In this document: positions 34,190-45,410 of the stretch, one piece after another | Position numbering within the stretch: the first letter of the stretch is position 1 | Layout: every line of letters begins with the position of its first letter | From: Cryptomeria japonica | Taxonomy: Eukaryota; Streptophyta; Pinopsida; Cupressales; Cupressaceae | Reading direction: 5' to 3' | NCBI RefSeq assembly: GCF_030272615.1 | Contig: NC_081413.1 | Location: 157,547,849 to 157,611,848, forward strand | Length of the DNA: 64,000 nt | Translations under genes and position numbers: made by a program | Notes under the pieces: generated by a model | Seen by the model: the letters and a program-made list of their open reading frames with translations, nothing else | Told to the model about the DNA's origin: nothing | Databases searched by the model: none

Positions 34190-34628
34190 AAATTCTCAAA
34201 ATAATGGATCAGGAAATCAGAACTAAATGTTGATTGGAGTACTCCTCCATCGGCAGAACAGAGTAACACTCCACCGGTAGAAGAAAGTAACACTCCATCA
34301 TTAGGAGAGTCTTCATCCAACTGAAGAAAACTTCTTTGAGGGTTAAGCAATCAAATATGAAACATGCTATTATTCCCTCGGTTGATGGTGAGAAGTTGAA
34401 GTTACTTCTATACCGGTAGATAAGTTAAGTGATTACTTAACTGACAAACATTAAATGTGGTGGTTGACAAAATTAACATTATAAATTAGTGTTTTTGGCT
34501 CCATTCTACTTCACTGAGCATTCAAAGATTCGAAGAGCATGAAAAATCCGAGCAAAGACATTTCGAGCAAAGTAGCAAAGCAATTCAGCAAACAATCATT
34601 CCTAAGGTAGAGAAAGGTATTTACAATC
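34190..34628 (+). other. ORF1-ORF2 spacer of LARD-B
   Basis: Non-coding spacer of about 440 bp between the ORF1 stop and the ORF2 Met. No internal promoter or splice signal can be asserted from sequence alone. Confidence 0.5.
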
Positions 34629-37600
34629 ATGGCATCTTCTTCTGTACCTAAATTCATAGCAAACCCTACAATAGTCAAAGTAATCAAACGCCCTAGGCCC
34701 ATATTTTAGTTAGTTCCTGAAATAGCTAAAAAGGATGATAATGTTGGTGCATTTTCTCAAATTCCCAAAGGTGTAGTTTTTGCAGAAGACCCTAGAATGT
34801 ACATTCATTGTCACATAGAAGAAATAGGTAATGAGGAAATTATGAACATGTATAAGATTGTAATTTGTGATGATTCTGGTAATGTGAAACCTGAACACAA
34901 AATAGTCGAAACCCTAGGATTCATTGAAATCCTCAGTATTCCAGAATTCCCTAAGGATGTTATAAGGATAGTTTTAAGCAGGGTTCATGGTGAATTTTTC
35001 TGGCTAGATTTAGTTCACAAAATAACTAAAGAGGTAGTAAAGGTTGTGACAGGTTTACCCTCCACCGGTAATAGACCTAATAAGACAAAGAAGGTCTCAA
35101 ATGACCTAGTGACTAACCTAACATGAGCAACATCTGACAAAAGATCTTTAAGAGTGAATGATGTAACCGACATCAATGTTAGATTCATTAGCATGATTTT
35201 AGGGTATAAAAAAACACATGCAAATAGGTTAAACTCAATTTCTAGTTTATGCATAAAGAGTTCTTATGACATGATCAATGATAAGCAAAAATTGATGTGT
35301 GTGAATGGTTGAAGGATGAACTAATTGACAAGCTTGGAAAGATCAAGATAGACAAAAAGGGGACATTTAGATTTGGTAACCTACTTGTCTGTTTAATGTT
35401 GCACATAACAAAACAAGTTCCTAGTATTGGGAACAAAAATCTAGGTTTTAACATATCGGTAGGTAAGCAACTATCTGATTTACTGCACTACATGGGTGAA
35501 AACAAAGAAAAGAATATAAATGAGTACTTTCAAGCATTAAAGGCCCGGATGAATACTAGAGTTAGACTTTCACAAGCAATTGTAGATAAGTATAACGATG
35601 ACATATCCTTTGTTATTAAGAAGGATGAGTTTTGGATGGAGGCAGTTGTCCCAAGAACCATTTGGGTTACTGAAATGGGTTATGAAACTGATGACAACAT
35701 AATTGAAACATATGCAAAAGTGCTTCTGGAAGCACCTAAGGAACCAAAGGAAGAGATATTTGCCAGTGCTGAGACTATTGAGAATCAAATTCAATCAAAG
35801 AAAAGAGTAAATAAGGTAGAAGCAATAGTAAGAAGAGGATCTAGGCAAGCAAAGGCTATCAAAGAAGATGTACTTAAACAAATCGGTATCACTGAAGAAG
35901 AGTTACAAGCACAACAACCAGAAACTCACCTTTCATCGGTAGAAACTTCTTCAGAAAGTGACATGCGAGATGCATTTAAAAGAGTTGTGAGGAAAAGACA
36001 ACCTTCACCGATATCCACACCTTCACCTAGAAGAACCAAACAAAAACAACATGCAGTAAGGCCCCCGGCTAAGAAGATAACTCCAAAGAAGAAAAAGTTA
36101 ACACCAAAGAAAAAGACTCAACAAAATATTGCTCCAATTGACAAACTACTAGATGAAATAATAGAGGATGGATAGCTGAAAAACATCAACAAACTATATG
36201 ATACATTATCAGTAGATGACAAGGAGAAAGTTGAAAACAATGTAATTCTACACTTGGATATCTATAAGAAATTTTTGATGCAAGTTGTAGATGAAGTACC
36301 AGTAGAACTATTTAAGAGACTTGAAGCTAGAAGGCAAGCTGTTATAGAGCTTGACAAGAAAATAAAAATTGAGAAACTACTTGTTGTTTATCCTGTTAAC
36401 TCACCAAAGGAGATAGATGATATGATCTCAGAGGTTAACTGGACAGTATTCTCAACTATGCACCGGCATGTAGCACTTATGGTTGGTAGAGTAAATGAGG
36501 TTGTAGAAGAAACTACTAATGCATGGGACATATTCCTTGTTGAGAAAGAAAAGCAGGAAGAGTATAGAAATCCTAAATCTATCAAAGTATATCAGAAAGA
36601 TAAGGATAAGGGTAAAGGCAAGGTTGGTGGACCTCCGAGCATAAAAATAAAAGATAACTTATCCCTACCACCTCTGAATACTCCACTGGTAGTTACAACT
36701 GAAAGTCAACCAGCTAATGAGAGTATGGAGATACCACAAGGGGACACTAATCCAAACTCTGAGGTGTTATACACAGTTGACATTGATACTTAGAAAGTTA
36801 ACATTGTGGTAGATAAGGACACAACTAAAAAGATAGATATCGCTAGTGAGTCACCGATAACAAATAACACAAAAGGTAAACCGGCAGATGGTAACATAGA
36901 ACAACAAGCAAAGCAAAAGGCTTCATCATAGGGATAGGTTCACATAGAGTCAGTACCACCGACATCAACTGAGCAAGACAAACCTTTGCTTAAGGAAATG
37001 GAAACACAAACTGACCTACCAGAGGTCACCACAAGAAAGGATATTGCTCCCACCGACAGGATACAGAGTGTTGGCACTTCAACTGCAGGATTCAAATCAA
37101 CTAATGTAACAAAAGTTCTTTTGGACTCCTTAAAGAAAATAACAGATTGTAGCTCACAAGCATACAAGGCTATAGATGATACAATTCCAATTCTGAAGAT
37201 GATAGCTCCAAAATGTAATGTAGATAATAAAGATTCTTTGAGTCAACTTGACACTTTGTCTAAGTATATTACTGAAAACACTGTGATAGTTGAACAAATA
37301 AAAGAGGAAGCATTCAAGGAGAGATTAGAGAAGGAAAAACACAAATTCTTTGAGGAATAAATAAAGAAGTGTACAAGGCAGTTTGACACACTTCTACCGA
37401 AATTATGTAGCACATTAAAGGAATTCAAAACTTTGTACAGAGATACTTGTAAGACTAACTTTTTGACAGTTGATATAGACAAGAAGATCAGCAAGATACA
37501 AGAGGAAATAAATCAACTAGCTGACAATTTCATTAACTCATCTGATTCATTATCAGTTTTTGAGCAGAAGATAACAGGTCTTGATGAAGAACTATTAAAG

Positions 37601-37870
37601 CTGGAAAGAGAAAAGGAAAGAATAAAAAGTAAGGCTAAAGATCTTAAATGGAGAATAAGTCCACAACTAGACTACCTCGCCACCTTAAGGAAAGAAACAT
37701 CTAATGCCCTGATTCAAGGACAGAAAACACCAGTAGAGCAAATGCAACACCTCACTGGTATAGTTTAGAGGATAGAGGCCGCAATAAAAGACAGTAAAAA
37801 GTTCATTGAGAGCTTGAATCTAGTTTTGGCAGACCTTTTTCAGACTGTAACCAATCGGTTACAAGGATGA
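34629..37870 (+). pseudogene. ORF2 of LARD-B, ~1,080-codon protein of unknown function
   Basis: Met 34629 is chosen because it precedes a block matching ORF2 of LARD-A (KFIANPTIVKV). TAG at 34710 and TGA at 35124 interrupt the first frame. From 35297 to TGA 37868 everything lies in a second frame with about six stops. Parts in order: YIHCHIEEIG, HKITKEVVKVVTGLP, MCEWLKDELIDKLGKI, PRTIWVTEMGYETDD, a basic Pro/Lys linker (KKITPKKKKLTPKKKTQ, NLS-like), a helical block around 36190-36580, an acidic/Ser-Thr linker, and a C-terminal coiled coil (37433-37768). No enzyme motif of retroelements is present. Conservation with LARD-A shows it is a true element gene. Function unknown. Confidence 0.75.
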
Positions 37871-38076
37871 AGCTGGAAACCACACTCAATTGACACTTTG
37901 ACAACCTTTGTGATTGATGCCAAAGGGGGAGTAGTGGTATGAGAAAAATCAAATAACTTAAGGATCATCTACTCAGGGGGAGGACACATTTTTGGTAACA
38001 ATTTTTGGACTTAAATTTTTGGATACACTTCTGAATTTTTCTCATGAATGTTGCCATCAATGCCAAAGGGGGAGAT
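37871..38076 (+). other. LARD-B 3' region with three polypurine runs
   Basis: GCCAAAGGGGGAG at 37919-37931, CAGGGGGAGG at 37974-37983 and GCCAAAGGGGGAGAT at 38062-38076. The last abuts the 3' LTR and is the primer for plus-strand synthesis. Confidence 0.85.
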
Positions 38077-38877
38077 TGTTGGCAAATGTACACTCCAATG
38101 AGACATTGTAGGTGATTGAAGGTTTTTTCATTGATGGAAACCTTACAATCCTATGACACCAGAAAAGCAATCCATCGGCACCAGAAAAGTTAGATTCTAC
38201 ACCGGCACACAGACCACCGGCACCGGTAGTGAAAGGAAGCATACCGGCATAGAAGCTGATAGGAATTTTGTTTGTAATTTATTTTGTTTATTATTGTAAA
38301 ATCATTGTAAGCCGACTTGGCAAATTGTAAAATGACTCATATATAAGAGATCATTGTAGAACAAATAAGTAAGTATGAAGGAATGTAATTAGGCGAAATA
38401 AGGAAGACCTATTATGCGAATTATAGGTTAAGGGTTTATGTATGAAGCAGAGCTATAAACCGATACTGGATCTGGCATAGTAGATGCTATTTTGAAGTAG
38501 TACAAGACAATGGATTTATATAATCCATTTTGTAAGTTAGTGAGACTTCCTATTTTGTAATTGAGCAATGAGCTCTAGGCACTTGGCCTTCCTACATGTG
38601 CAGGCCCCTCTTGTAGCAGTAATAATCTCTTATTAGCCAGTAAGAGAATATTGTGGGTCACAAATCCCACCGAGGTTTTTCCCACACCAGGTTTCCTCGT
38701 TAAAACTACTATGTTGTGTGTTTCTCATGTGGTTGTTGTTATCTTTGTTTACTGCATTATTTCTTGTTTACCGGTATATAGTATTAATATGCTTTACATG
38801 TTTTAAGTCCAGAAAATCAATCAACCGATTAGATACTGATTCACCCCCCCCTCTCAGTATCTATGGGAATCCTAACA
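38077..38877 (+). repeat. 3' LTR of LARD-B
   Basis: 801 bp, starting TGTTGGCAAATG. It contains CCTACATGTGCAGG at 38591-38604 and GTGGG-x8-CCCAC followed by GAGGTTTTTCCCACACC, and ends CCTAACA. Confidence 0.95.
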
Positions 38878-40763
38878 ATGAACACAGTCAATGGTGGCTC
38901 TTTTTCTATCTCCATCTCATTTTCTATTATTAATTTGCATAAGCCTTGTGCTTTAACTATCTTTGTAGGATGAATATCTAAATCATATTCCTGAATTTTG
39001 GTTACCCATGTTTCCCTTTTATTGAGCCCAACTTCTTGCTAAGTCAAAATACTTTTCACTGCAGAATCTGGAACAAAAACCACAGAATGAGAATGCAAAA
39101 TATAATATCAGAATTGTTTTATAGCGTTAACCACGGTGAATGCTTGTTGCTCTGAGAGAGAATACTTAAGCTCATGCTTCTTGAGAGGAACACTCATGAA
39201 TGCTATAGGTGCTTCAATCCAAGATTCATCCACCTGTAATAATATTCCTGACATTGTATGTTCTGAGGCATAATAGTATATGACAAAATCCTTTTTAAAA
39301 TCTGGGTTAATGAGAGTTGGCACATTGGCAACTGAACTCTTGATCCTTTCAAAAGCTTCGTTGGCTTCATCAGTCCATTTAAAAGGATACCTCTCACTCA
39401 ATAAGCTAATGATATGTTTGGTAGTCTATACGAATTTGGGTACAAACCTTCTTAGGAAGTTCACCTAGCCAAAAAATAACCTTACTCCAGTTTGATTTGA
39501 AGGTAGGCTGAGATGTTGAATTGCATTGACTCTATCAAGATCAATCTTGACACCTTCTTTCGAAATGATATGCCCCAATAATTTACCCTCAGTTACACAG
39601 AAAACTGACTTCTTTGGATTCAGGGAGATACCATGTTCTTGGCAACGTTGTAGAATTGCCCTCAGATCTTTGAGATGGTTCTTCCTCTCTTTAGAAAACA
39701 TTGTCAAGTCATCAAGGTAAACAATAATAATTCTGTCATGAAAATCCCTAAAAGAAGAATCCATGGCCCTTTGAAAAGTGGCTCTGGAATTAATCAAACC
39801 AAATGGCATGTGATTATATGCAAACGTTCCCCATGGAGTGTTGAATGGTGTTGTTCATTCTTTGGGACACTAACTTGATTGTAACTAGAAAAATTGTCTA
39901 ACATAGACATCATTTCCGACCCAGCTACTGTCTGCAAAATATGATCCATATTGGGTAGAGCATAGTTATCTTTAAGACTTGTCTGGTTCAAATTGTGCAA
40001 ATCTACACAAATCTAAATTTCCCCATTCTTCTTCCTCACAGGCACTATATTGGCTACCCAAGTAGAGTGATGAATTGGATATATAATTTTGGCTTTAAGC
40101 ATTTTATCTACCTCCTTGAAAATTACATCTGCCATAATGGGATTGAAATTTCTCAGTTTTTGTTTGAAAGGAGAAACAGCAGGCTTCAACGAAATTTGAT
40201 GTTGAAATTGTCCATTCCTAAATTCCTTCAAATCATCATAAGACCAAGTGAACACATTGATGTATTCTTTTAGTAACCCATTAAGTATCTGTTTTTCCTC
40301 AGAAGAACAACATTTGCCAATTGTCACCATTTTAGGATTAGATTCATTACCAAGATTAATCTTTTCATAGCCTCCTTTTCCATCATCATCAGGGGATTTC
40401 TTGCCAGTGAACCATCATGATGAGTCAAAAACCTCTCTAGATTCACTAATCCTTTCGGAATTTTGTTCCCTTTCAGCTGAATGAAATTCTTATCAGAATT
40501 AATACCCAAGTTTGGACAAAATTCCTTGCAACTATCTTCAAAACCTTCAAAATATGATTGGACAAATGAATGGGTGCACTCTAGAAAGTCTTTAATCCGA
40601 GCATTTGTAACAAATACTTGCCAATGATTCATGTTGTTAGGGACATTAGGCCTATAAATCATTTCAATCCTATAAGAATCATCCTTAACGTCTGGGTGTG
40701 GTAACAAGAGAGAAGCTGAAACGGCCAATGAATCTACCCTAGACTTTTGCTCTCTTGGTGTAG
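38878..40763 (-). pseudogene. RT-RNase H region of the gypsy pol
   Basis: On the minus strand the upstream part has SRVDSLAVSAS, YRPNVPNNMNHWQVF and IPKGLVNLERF, a segment I recall as preceding RT in some plant gypsy polyproteins. RT begins with FTWSYDDLKEF and WVANIVPVRKKNGEI. It continues with LPNMDHILQTVAGSEMMSML, MPFGLINSRATFQRAMD and the active site IIVYLDDLTMFS, all typical Ty3/gypsy. RNase H follows with FKWTDEANEAFERIKSS and LKYSLSEQQAFTVVNAI. Frameshifts near 39460 and 39800 and a stop at about 39108 break it. The 5' side is fused directly to the LTR remnant at 40763/40764, so gag and protease are gone. Downstream it joins integrase at 32372. Confidence 0.88.
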
Positions 40764-40948
40764 CTTCAAAATGGTTCAATGAGTTCATGGGGTTCAAACA
40801 GACCATTTAAACTTGGTGTTACAGATTAAAAGACAACTTACAAATGGATTAAGGATTGAACCAAGGAAATTCTAGAAAGATAAGGACTACAAATAAAATT
40901 TTGTAGGGTGACTTACTCTTGCTATGGATGATAAATGATGAGATAACA
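40764..40948 (-). repeat. Truncated 5' LTR of the gypsy element
   Basis: These 185 bp are nearly identical to 30750-30934. The remaining ~4.8 kb of this LTR is deleted together with the primer site, gag and protease. Confidence 0.85.
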
Positions 40949-40953
40949 AGAGG

Positions 40954-42829
40954 CCAACAACTTTCATATCTCCTATCACTTCTGACTCTGATGCAAAGGA
41001 TAATCAACCTCTTGCATTTAGAAGGGTACAAAGGAAGAATGATAACAAGCCTTTGGTAGAAGAGAAGAAGGTGGAACCAAGGAGGAAGCTAGTAAGAAAC
41101 ATAACAACAACATCCACACCTCCAGAAAGGAAACCTACTCAAAAGAGGAAGCCTGCTTCATCCGCTCCTGCAACCCCCAGCAAGAAGAAGAGTAAGAGTG
41201 ATGAAGCAACTAAATCCGGTAATATGACTTGTGCAAAATTAATAGATGACATAACTAAAGATGGAATTTTGAAGAATGTGTCAAATTCATATGAGCATTT
41301 AGATGACAATGAACAAAATGAAATAGAAGAAGCAATTTTGTTACATTTAAACATATATAAGAAGGTTTTGGTAGAGATTTTGAAGGAAATTCCTTTATCA
41401 TTGTATAATAAGTTAGATGCAAGGAGATTAGATGCAATCAAGAGGGACAGAGAGATTAAAGAAGTTGAACTTTTAGGCATTTGTGGTACTATAAATAATG
41501 AGGAAATGAAAAGATGTATAGAAGTTACAAAACAATCTTTAGTAGCAAACCCCAACAAATAAGCTTAATGATGTGTAGTGTCAATGAAATAATAAATGAG
41601 ACCAGAGATGGTTGGGCTAAATTCTTCCAAAAGAATCCTGATTTCCTTACTTCTCAAGAAGATTTTACTAAGGCAACAACTCCCACCATTATGGACAAAT
41701 CTAAAGGAAAAGGAATTTTGGGAAGTTCAAATCAAATTTTGAGTGAACCAATAGATAAACCTAAAATTGATGAGAGTGTACAGGATAAACAAATAGAGAC
41801 ACAATTTGTACAATCTGAGCAAGGTAAAATACATAATGTATAGGATACTGATAATATTGTGGATAATGATCCACTGACAATGACAGATACCGCACCAAGT
41901 CGTGAAGCCACTAGTGCAAAAGAGGCTGAGATAAGGGATACACCGAGAGAGGATAAGGAGAAGAAAGAAAAGGAAAAGGAGACTGATAAAACATCCAGTA
42001 CTAAATTGGCAGTTGATTCCTCATCAAAACTTTTGGCAATCGACACTTCTCAAGTTGAGAAGAAATCAATCAAAGAGATGAGTCCCACATAGCTAATGAA
42101 GGAGGGATCTGCACACAAAGAAATAATAGATCAGTCAATAACAGTTTTGCATAGATTGATTCCTAAATGTATGATTAAAAATGAAGCAAGCCCTTCCAGA
42201 AAGCTTAAGGCATTGACAGAACACATCTTTAAAAGCTTTCAATCATTACAATAGATTTCCGACCGGCAAGCACTTGAAAGATTTACTTTGGCTAAGAAAG
42301 CCACTTTTGACCAGATTATTGAGAAGAAAAGAGGAAGATTAGAGAGAAACTTATACTTATTGAAAATTCTTTGAAACAGGGTAATAATATCTATAGGGTC
42401 TGTTGTAATATAGAAATTCTTATAGCAAATGTAGATAAGAGGATAAAGGAGTTACAAGATAAGATTGCTAATATTGCAAATTCTTTTGATGGACTAACTT
42501 CACTTACAACATCTATTGATGGACAAATTTTGACTTTGGAGAACCAAAATTTTTCTTTTGAAAAGGAAAGAGACAAGATTATTCAGAGAGAAAGAAGTCT
42601 CAGAGGTTTGGTTAGTCCAAGATTGGATTCACTTGGTGTACATAAGAGGGAATGCGTGGATATGCTTGCAAAGCCCACACCGACAGAAGTCACTGAGAAA
42701 GAAACACTTACACATTTACTGAGTGGACTTGTATCCATATTTGAAACATTCAAAACTGGTTGGGATACCTATATACAGTTACTAGAGAAATCTTATCCAC
42801 AAATCTTGAAATTGGTCAAGCTCCAGTAA
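40954..42829 (+). pseudogene. ORF2 of LARD-A, C-terminal part
   Basis: This continues the protein interrupted at 25982. It starts with PTTFISPITSDSDAKDNQPL and a Pro/Lys/Ser-rich linker with PSKKKSKSDEA (NLS-like). A helical block follows (LDDNEQNEIEEAILLHLNI, near 41300) that aligns with the LARD-B block at about 36210 (LSVDDKEKVENNVILHLDI). Then come an acidic KEKEKETDK stretch and a C-terminal coiled coil from 42371 to 42829. Three frames are used (41053, 41514, 42371), so several indels have occurred. As in LARD-B, no catalytic motif is visible. Confidence 0.75.
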
Positions 42830-43089
42830 GTAATGTATAATCATTCATTCTTTTGCACAGATTCCTAATAATTCTTTCATTGGTCTTTGGCATTGATGCC
42901 AAAGGGGGAGTATATGTATTTGAAAAATATGTATATAATCTTAGGGGAGGATATCAGCTAGAGAGTATATTACGAACATAGTCAATCAGCTCAGGGGGAG
43001 CATGTTTCAGTTCATGTTTTAGTTTCAGTTGAACCGGCATGGAATCCATTTTTCACATGAGTGTTGCCATCAATGCCAAAGGGGGAGAT
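42830..43089 (+). other. LARD-A 3' region with three polypurine runs
   Basis: GCCAAAGGGGGAG at 42898-42910, CAGGGGGAG at 42992-43000 and GCCAAAGGGGGAGAT at 43075-43089, next to the 3' LTR. This is the same layout as in LARD-B. Confidence 0.85.
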
Positions 43090-43992
43090 TGTTGGAAATT
43101 GACACTCATTAGATTCATATGTTGTAATTGATGGAAACAAGATTCTATAGAAGGTATATACCGGTAGATACCAACATTGGAGGCATACACCGACATTGGA
43201 GTAATCAAGGTCATCACCGGCACCGGCACCCACACTGGCATCCAACACTTCAGTGAAGCCGACATCAATTTGGGATCCAAAAGGTTTTATTTGTAAAATC
43301 ATTTTGTAATTATTGTATAGAGCCGACATTGAATATCTTTTGTAATGTGTTGTAAGATGACATAAGGCATATCATTTGTAAAGGGTATATAAGTCAATTT
43401 ATTAGGTCATTTTGAAATATGACAAGGAAGTAAAACTGTGTGATGCAAAGGATATGTATGTAGGTTATTTGTATGTGAAATTTATATCATGCAATGATCA
43501 GTAGATGGTCTGTAAAACATTCTTGGAGTAAAGGAGATACCAATAAAAGGGTTTAGGGTTTATGAACTGGAATAGAACAGAGCTATAACTGGAACTCTTT
43601 TTGGCATTGTATATGCATTTTATGAGTTCACCATTACTATTTTATCTCAGGAGAAGCTTGTAGTTAGTGAGACTCTTTTGTGTTTGAGCAGTGTGTCTTC
43701 CTACATGTGCAGAACCCCCATGCTATGTAATATCTTTCCTATGGCCAGTGAATTGACATTGTGGGTCACAAATCCCACTATGGTTTTTCCTTTTTGAGGT
43801 TTTCCACACATTAAATTCAGTGTGTTATAGTGTTCATTCCTTGTGGCTGGTTTATTTACTTCATGTTTTATGTTTCTTCATTTACCGGTTTATATGTGTA
43901 TGTTATAATAAGGTAAAATCTTACATTACCTATAGAACACTGATTCACCCCCCCCCCCCTCTAAATGTTCTTGGATTCCTTGTATTCCAACA
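43090..43992 (+). repeat. 3' LTR of LARD-A
   Basis: 903 bp, pairing with 22168-23094. The hairpin here reads CCTACATGTGCAGA (43700-43713). It ends TTCCAACA. Confidence 0.93.
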
Positions 43993-43997
43993 AAAGT

Positions 43998-44255
43998 ATC
44001 ATCTGACTATGGGTAGGCTTCCCACCATGGTTTTTCCCTTTACTGGGTTTTCCATGTACAAATTTTGGTGTTATGTGTTGTGGATGCATGGTATTTGGTT
44101 TATGATTTATGTTTATGCTTAATTGTTATATCTACTATTTCGGTATCTGCTTTATGCATTTCGATAAAAGGTTTTGTGTGCTTAAAGCTTCATAATCTAC
44201 TGACAACTAATTCACCCCCCCCTTCCCTCTTAGTTTTCAACTAGTAATCCTAACA
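43998..44255 (+). repeat. 5' LTR of Copia-C, second part
   Basis: 258 bp collinear with 49834-50075. It includes ATGGGTAGGCTTCCCACCATGG and TGGTTTTTCCC/GGGTTTTCCATGTA at about 44011-44059, and ends CCTAACA before the primer site. Confidence 0.92.
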
Positions 44256-44257
44256 AT

Positions 44258-44269
44258 TGGTATTAGAGC
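44258..44269 (+). other. Primer-binding site of Copia-C
   Basis: TGGTATTAGAGC, 11 of 12 bases of the initiator-Met complement, two bases after the LTR. Confidence 0.9.
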
Positions 44270-44335
44270 TTGGTCCTCTCTATAGAAACTTAACCCCTTG
44301 AGGAAGATCCTAAGGCGAATAATCATTGAACTTCA

Positions 44336-45350
44336 ATTGCTTACCAGAAGGATAGTCCTAGGCTTGAAGGAACAAATTATAGAGTATGAAAGGTTCGGAT
44401 GGAGACTCATCTGAGATGTCTTAGCAAGGAGATTTGGGAGATTACTGAGAAAGGCTATACTCCTTATGATCTGGCATCTAGCAATCTTTCTCCGACAAAC
44501 TTGGATAAGAACATTGAAAATGATTGTAGGGCTAGAGAAGCCCTTTTGAGCGCCCTTTCTGATCAGCAATTAATGGGATTAACGAACAAATAATCTACAA
44601 AAGCTATATGGGATAAGTTGGAGACTCTAAATGAATGTGACCCTACTATTAATATTGCTAAACTTGATGGTTACCGGGTGAGATATGAGAACCTGAAAAA
44701 TGGAGGAAGATGAAAGAATTACTACTTTTATGGAAAGAGTCAATTAAATTTTCATGGGAATTCAATGTTGTGGTGGATCTCTAAGAGAAGATGAGATTGT
44801 TTCTAAAGTATTGAGAGATTTTCCACCAACTTACAAGATGAAGGCTACTATAATTAATGAGATGGGAACAATGTCTAACACTTTTGTTAATAGGAATACT
44901 TTGGTTGGGAAGTTATCTGCTTTTGAGCTTGAAGAATTTGGTCCTCAAGGAGCTGCAAAGATAGAATCTTCTTTTCATGCATCTACATCATCATTTAGCA
45001 AGAGTGATTGGAAAGCACTATATGTGAAGGAAATAGAGGATATGAAGAAAGAAGATGAAGAGCTTGAGCAAATTGAAGCCCTATTTGCTAGAAGACTACC
45101 TAAAGGTCTGACGGGAAGTAAGTATGAAGGAAATTCACCTTTCAAATGTTTTGCATGTAATAAGATAGGTCATTTTGCATCTAGATGCCTTGAGAGGAAT
45201 TCAAGATTTGAGTAAAAAGATAGAAGATCTTTTAGGCCTAATCATGAATATCAAAACAAGCATAAGTATAGGAGTAACAATGACAAAACATGCTACTATG
45301 CAGATGAGGAAGGTGTGATTGATGATTCTGATGATGAACCAACAAAACAT
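44336..45350 (+). pseudogene. gag of Copia-C (broken)
   Basis: The start codon is not clear. Coding is visible from about 44350 with RLEGTNYRV followed by a TGA at the Trp of the usual YRVW motif, then KVRMETHLRCL. A stop at 44591 and a frameshift near 44710 interrupt it. The rest, from 44754, has LREDEIVSKVLRDFPPTYKM and LVGKLSAFELEEF. A complete zinc knuckle, CFACNKIGHFASRC, lies at about 45147-45188, unlike the Tyr-mutated knuckles of Copia-1 and Copia-E. The tail after TAA 45213 is acidic. It is a copia gag, from a family distinct from Copia-1. Confidence 0.86.
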
Positions 45351-45410
45351 TAACCTAGCAGATCTAGCAATGGAAAGGAATGGGTATTTTTAGATATCAA
45401 GGAAGATGCT

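Larger units (their letters stand above)
32373..38877 (+). mobile_element. LARD-B: two-gene non-autonomous LTR element
   Basis: The ends TGTTGGCAAATG (32373) and CCTAACA (38877) are flanked by ATGAA at 32368-32372 and 38878-38882. The LTRs are 744 and 801 bp, with a perfect primer-binding site and a perfect polypurine tract. The internal region of about 5 kb encodes ORF1 (coiled coil plus four zinc knuckles) and ORF2 (about 1,080 codons), and nothing else. It is the innermost, hence youngest, insertion of the nest, and the least damaged. Its orientation is opposite to the host gypsy. Confidence 0.95.
25983..40948 (-). mobile_element. Ty3/gypsy element with a 5 kb LTR, split by LARD-B
   Basis: The ends TGTTAGTGAG (25983) and GAGATAACA (40948), read on the plus strand, are flanked by AGAGG at 25978-25982 and 40949-40953. 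On the minus strand the order is: 185-bp remnant of the 5' LTR, pol region with RT and RNase H (38878-40763), LARD-B insertion, integrase (31094-32372), then a 3' LTR of 4,952 bp (25983-30934). RT before integrase defines Ty3/gypsy. Gag, protease and most of the 5' LTR are deleted. No chromodomain is seen after integrase, so it is probably a non-chromovirus lineage. Confidence 0.9.
22168..43992 (+). mobile_element. LARD-A: two-gene non-autonomous LTR element split by a gypsy
   Basis: The ends TGTTGGCAATTGAC (22168) and TTCCAACA (43992) are flanked by AAAGT at 22163-22167 and 43993-43997. The 5' LTR is 22168-23094 and the 3' LTR 43090-43992. It has an initiator-Met primer site, polypurine tract and two genes (coiled coil plus zinc knuckles, then ORF2), but no enzyme domain. 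ORF2 is interrupted at 25982 by the gypsy element 25983-40948 and resumes in register at 40954. It has the same plan as LARD-B, but the LTRs are clearly different. Confidence 0.92.

Noticed and set aside
33188-38077. Hidden reverse transcriptase or integrase in LARD-B
   Set aside because: No YVDD/YLDD-type box, D-D-E pattern, protease triad or RNase H block was found in any frame between primer site and polypurine tract.
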